Below, in pieces: positions 6,450 through 7,609 of a stretch of DNA of 7,609 nucleotides. This DNA is from Opitutales bacterium. GTDB lineage: Bacteria > Verrucomicrobiota > Verrucomicrobiia > Opitutales > Oceanipulchritudinaceae. The position numbers and the translations under genes are program-made. The DNA lies in contig SKLD01000423.1 of the NCBI GenBank assembly GCA_007123395.1, forward strand, positions 1-7,609, read 5' to 3'. Position 1 is the stretch's first letter. Each line of letters starts with the position of its first letter. Below the pieces are notes generated by a model. That model searched no databases. It worked only from the letters and a program-made list of their open reading frames with translations, and had not been told where the DNA came from.

Positions 6450-7609
6450 ATGCCGCCCGCCGCGCCCACGCCCGCCCCCGGAGCCGACCCCGTCGACCCC
6501 TTCATCGCGCGGTGGTCGGGCAAAGACGGCGGCGAACGGGCCAACTACCAGCTCTTCATCCACGAACTCTGCGGCATCCTCGGCGTCCCCGGCCCGCGTC
6601 CGAAGGCCTCCGACGCCGCTGAAAACGCCTACGTCTACGAGCGCGACGTCCCCCTTGGCACTGGCGCAGCAACGGCTTCCAGCCGCCCGTCGAAAAGCGT
6701 AGAAGCGGCTTCCAGCCGCTTACCTCCGACCCAAAAGCGGCAGGATGCCGCTTCTACGGCCAACCAAAAGTCCACCTACGGCTACATCGACTGCTACAAG
6801 CGCGGGGCCTTTGTCTTCGAGACCAAGCAGGGCGTGGAGAAAAAGGAGAGCGAGGCCCTCTCCGCCGCCGGGCGCGAGCGCGAGCGCACCCGCCGCCGCG
6901 GCCACGGCGTGCGCGGCACCCACGCGTGGGACCAGACCCTCGTCAAGGCGCGCCACCAGGCCGAACGCTACGCCCGCGCCCTCCCCGCCGCCGAGGGCCG
7001 CCCGCCCTTCCTCGTCGTCGCCGACGTCGGCCACTGCATCGAACTCTACGCCGAGTTCTCCCGCAGCGGCGGCGTCTACACGCCCTTTCCCGACGCCCGC
7101 TCCCACCGCATCTTCCTCGACGACCTCCGCCGCCCCGAAATCCGCGAACGCCTCCGCCTCGTCTGGGACGATCCCCTGAGCCTCGATCCCGCCCGGCGCA
7201 CCGCCGCCGTCACGCGCGACGTCGCCGCGCGTCTCGCCGCCCTCGCCAAGTCCTTCGAGGGCTCCGGCCACGATCCCCGCCTCGCCGCCGAGTTCCTCAT
7301 GCGCTGCGTCTTCACGATGTTCGCCGAGGACGTCGAACTCATCCCCAAGGGCAGCTTCTCCGAACTCCTCAAGAGCCTGCGCGGCCAGATCCACGTCGCC
7401 CCCGCCATGCTCGAACACCTCTGGCGCGCCATGGACCGCGGCGAGTTCTTCCCCGCCATCTGGTTCCGCCGCAAACTCCTCCGCTTCAACGGCGGCCTCT
7501 TCCACGAGCCCAAGGCCCTCGCCGTCAACGACGACCAACTCGAACTCCTCATCGAATCCGCCAAGTGCGACTGGCGCGACGTCGAGCCCGCCATCTTCGG
7601 CACCCTCCT
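6450..7609 (+). CDS. MmeI-like (type IIL/IIG) restriction-modification enzyme, N-terminal part, cut by window end
   Basis: The frame stays open for 386 codons to the window edge, so the C-terminus is missing. The visible part resembles MmeI-family single-chain enzymes, which join an N-terminal nuclease, a helical spacer, an adenine methyltransferase and a target-recognition domain. D114, E124 and K126 in GYIDCYKRGAFVFETKQG (111-128) reproduce the D-X9-E-X-K nuclease motif of MmeI. A helical spacer follows (about 245-340), with FNGGLF (346-351) and DWRDVEPAIFGTL (374-386), the usual lead-in to the methyltransferase. The methyltransferase motifs would lie beyond the window. Residues about 71-107 are an extra segment encoded by palindromic repeats, inserted between VPLGT and STYGYID, which would otherwise adjoin. 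The start ATG at 6450 has no Shine-Dalgarno; GTG at 6429 is an alternative. It is divergent from the metal operon and probably acts in phage defence. Confidence 0.85.
   Translation, partial: MPPAAPTPAPGADPVDPFIARWSGKDGGERANYQLFIHELCGILGVPGPRPKASDAAENAYVYERDVPLGTGAATASSRPSKSVEAASSRLPPTQKRQDAASTANQKSTYGYIDCYKRGAFVFETKQGVEKKESEALSAAGRERERTRRRGHGVRGTHAWDQTLVKARHQAERYARALPAAEGRPPFLVVADVGHCIELYAEFSRSGGVYTPFPDARSHRIFLDDLRRPEIRERLRLVWDDPLSLDPARRTAAVTRDVAARLAALAKSFEGSGHDPRLAAEFLMRCVFTMFAEDVELIPKGSFSELLKSLRGQIHVAPAMLEHLWRAMDRGEFFPAIWFRRKLLRFNGGLFHEPKALAVNDDQLELLIESAKCDWRDVEPAIFGTL
6665..6688 (+). repeat. Palindromic repeat unit 1 (degenerate copy) inside the restriction gene
   Basis: This 24-base unit matches unit 2 (6698-6721) at 19 of 24 positions, with the identical core CGGCTTCCAGCCGC. 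It keeps a shorter hairpin: CGGCT, loop TCC, AGCCG (6673-6685). It lies 33 bases (11 codons) before unit 2, so both are read in the same frame and encode similar peptides (T-A-S-S-R and A-A-S-S-R). Confidence 0.7.
6698..6758. repeat. Inverted pair of palindromic repeat units 2 and 3, in frame within the restriction gene
   Basis: Unit 2 (6698-6721) begins CGTAG and then forms AAGCGGCT, loop TCC, AGCCGCTT. Unit 3 (6735-6758) is the same unit inverted: AAGCGGCA, loop GGA, TGCCGCTT, then CTACG. The units match at 22 of 24 positions as reverse complements, with a 13-base spacer. The two differences fall on paired positions of the small hairpin (T-A in one, A-T in the other), so each hairpin remains perfect. 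This looks like a mobile or dispersed palindromic element under structural constraint. It is translated as part of the protein (about residues 84-103) and does not break the frame. Confidence 0.85.

Noticed and set aside
6660..6770. The palindromic repeats as a disruption (pseudogene) of the restriction gene.
   Set aside because: The frame is open through the repeats and homology to the family resumes directly after them with the catalytic motif intact.
6720..7538. A 272-codon open frame on the minus strand opposite the restriction gene.
   Set aside because: It is rich in Glu, Ala and Gly in the pattern expected from the reverse complement of the GC-rich gene, while the opposite strand encodes conserved nuclease-family motifs.

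Overview
The window is GC-rich bacterial DNA, with strong G/C preference at third codon positions. It carries six clear genes plus the 5' part of a seventh, packed with almost no intergenic space. The best clue to the lineage is a metal permease fused to a DtxR-type repressor, flanked by an ATPase gene and a second permease gene. This is the ytgB-ytgCR-ytgD order of Chlamydia, so a member of the PVC superphylum (perhaps Verrucomicrobia) is plausible. That placement is inference. No rRNA, tRNA, CRISPR array or insertion sequence was seen.

Left part (1-3147): housekeeping genes. cca (plus strand, about 116-1519) encodes an HD-domain tRNA CCA-adding enzyme. Its end overlaps by 23 bases the end of ispE (minus strand, 1497-2408). 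ispE is transcribed away from ispD (plus strand, 2452-3147) across a 43-base gap. IspD makes CDP-methylerythritol and IspE phosphorylates it, so these are consecutive steps of the MEP isoprenoid pathway from divergent genes.

Middle part (3178-6357, minus strand): a translationally coupled metal-uptake operon. Its order is ABC ATPase (start about 6357), ABC-3 permease fused to a winged-helix/DtxR metal-binding domain (5515-4097), and a second ABC-3 permease (4092-3178). No substrate-binding protein gene is present. An imperfect palindrome (6334-6369) lies over the ATPase start codon and is a candidate operator or mRNA hairpin.

Right part (6450-7609, plus strand, runs off the end): the N-terminal part of an MmeI-like single-chain restriction-modification enzyme, with an intact D-X9-E-X-K nuclease motif. 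An in-frame segment just before that motif is built from three copies of a 24-base palindromic repeat. Two of these copies form a large inverted repeat with compensatory base changes. It looks like a small dispersed palindromic element that inserted into a protein-coding gene and was tolerated as extra peptide.

The two most interesting items are the YtgCR-like membrane-tethered regulator with its nearby palindrome, and the palindromic element inside the restriction gene.
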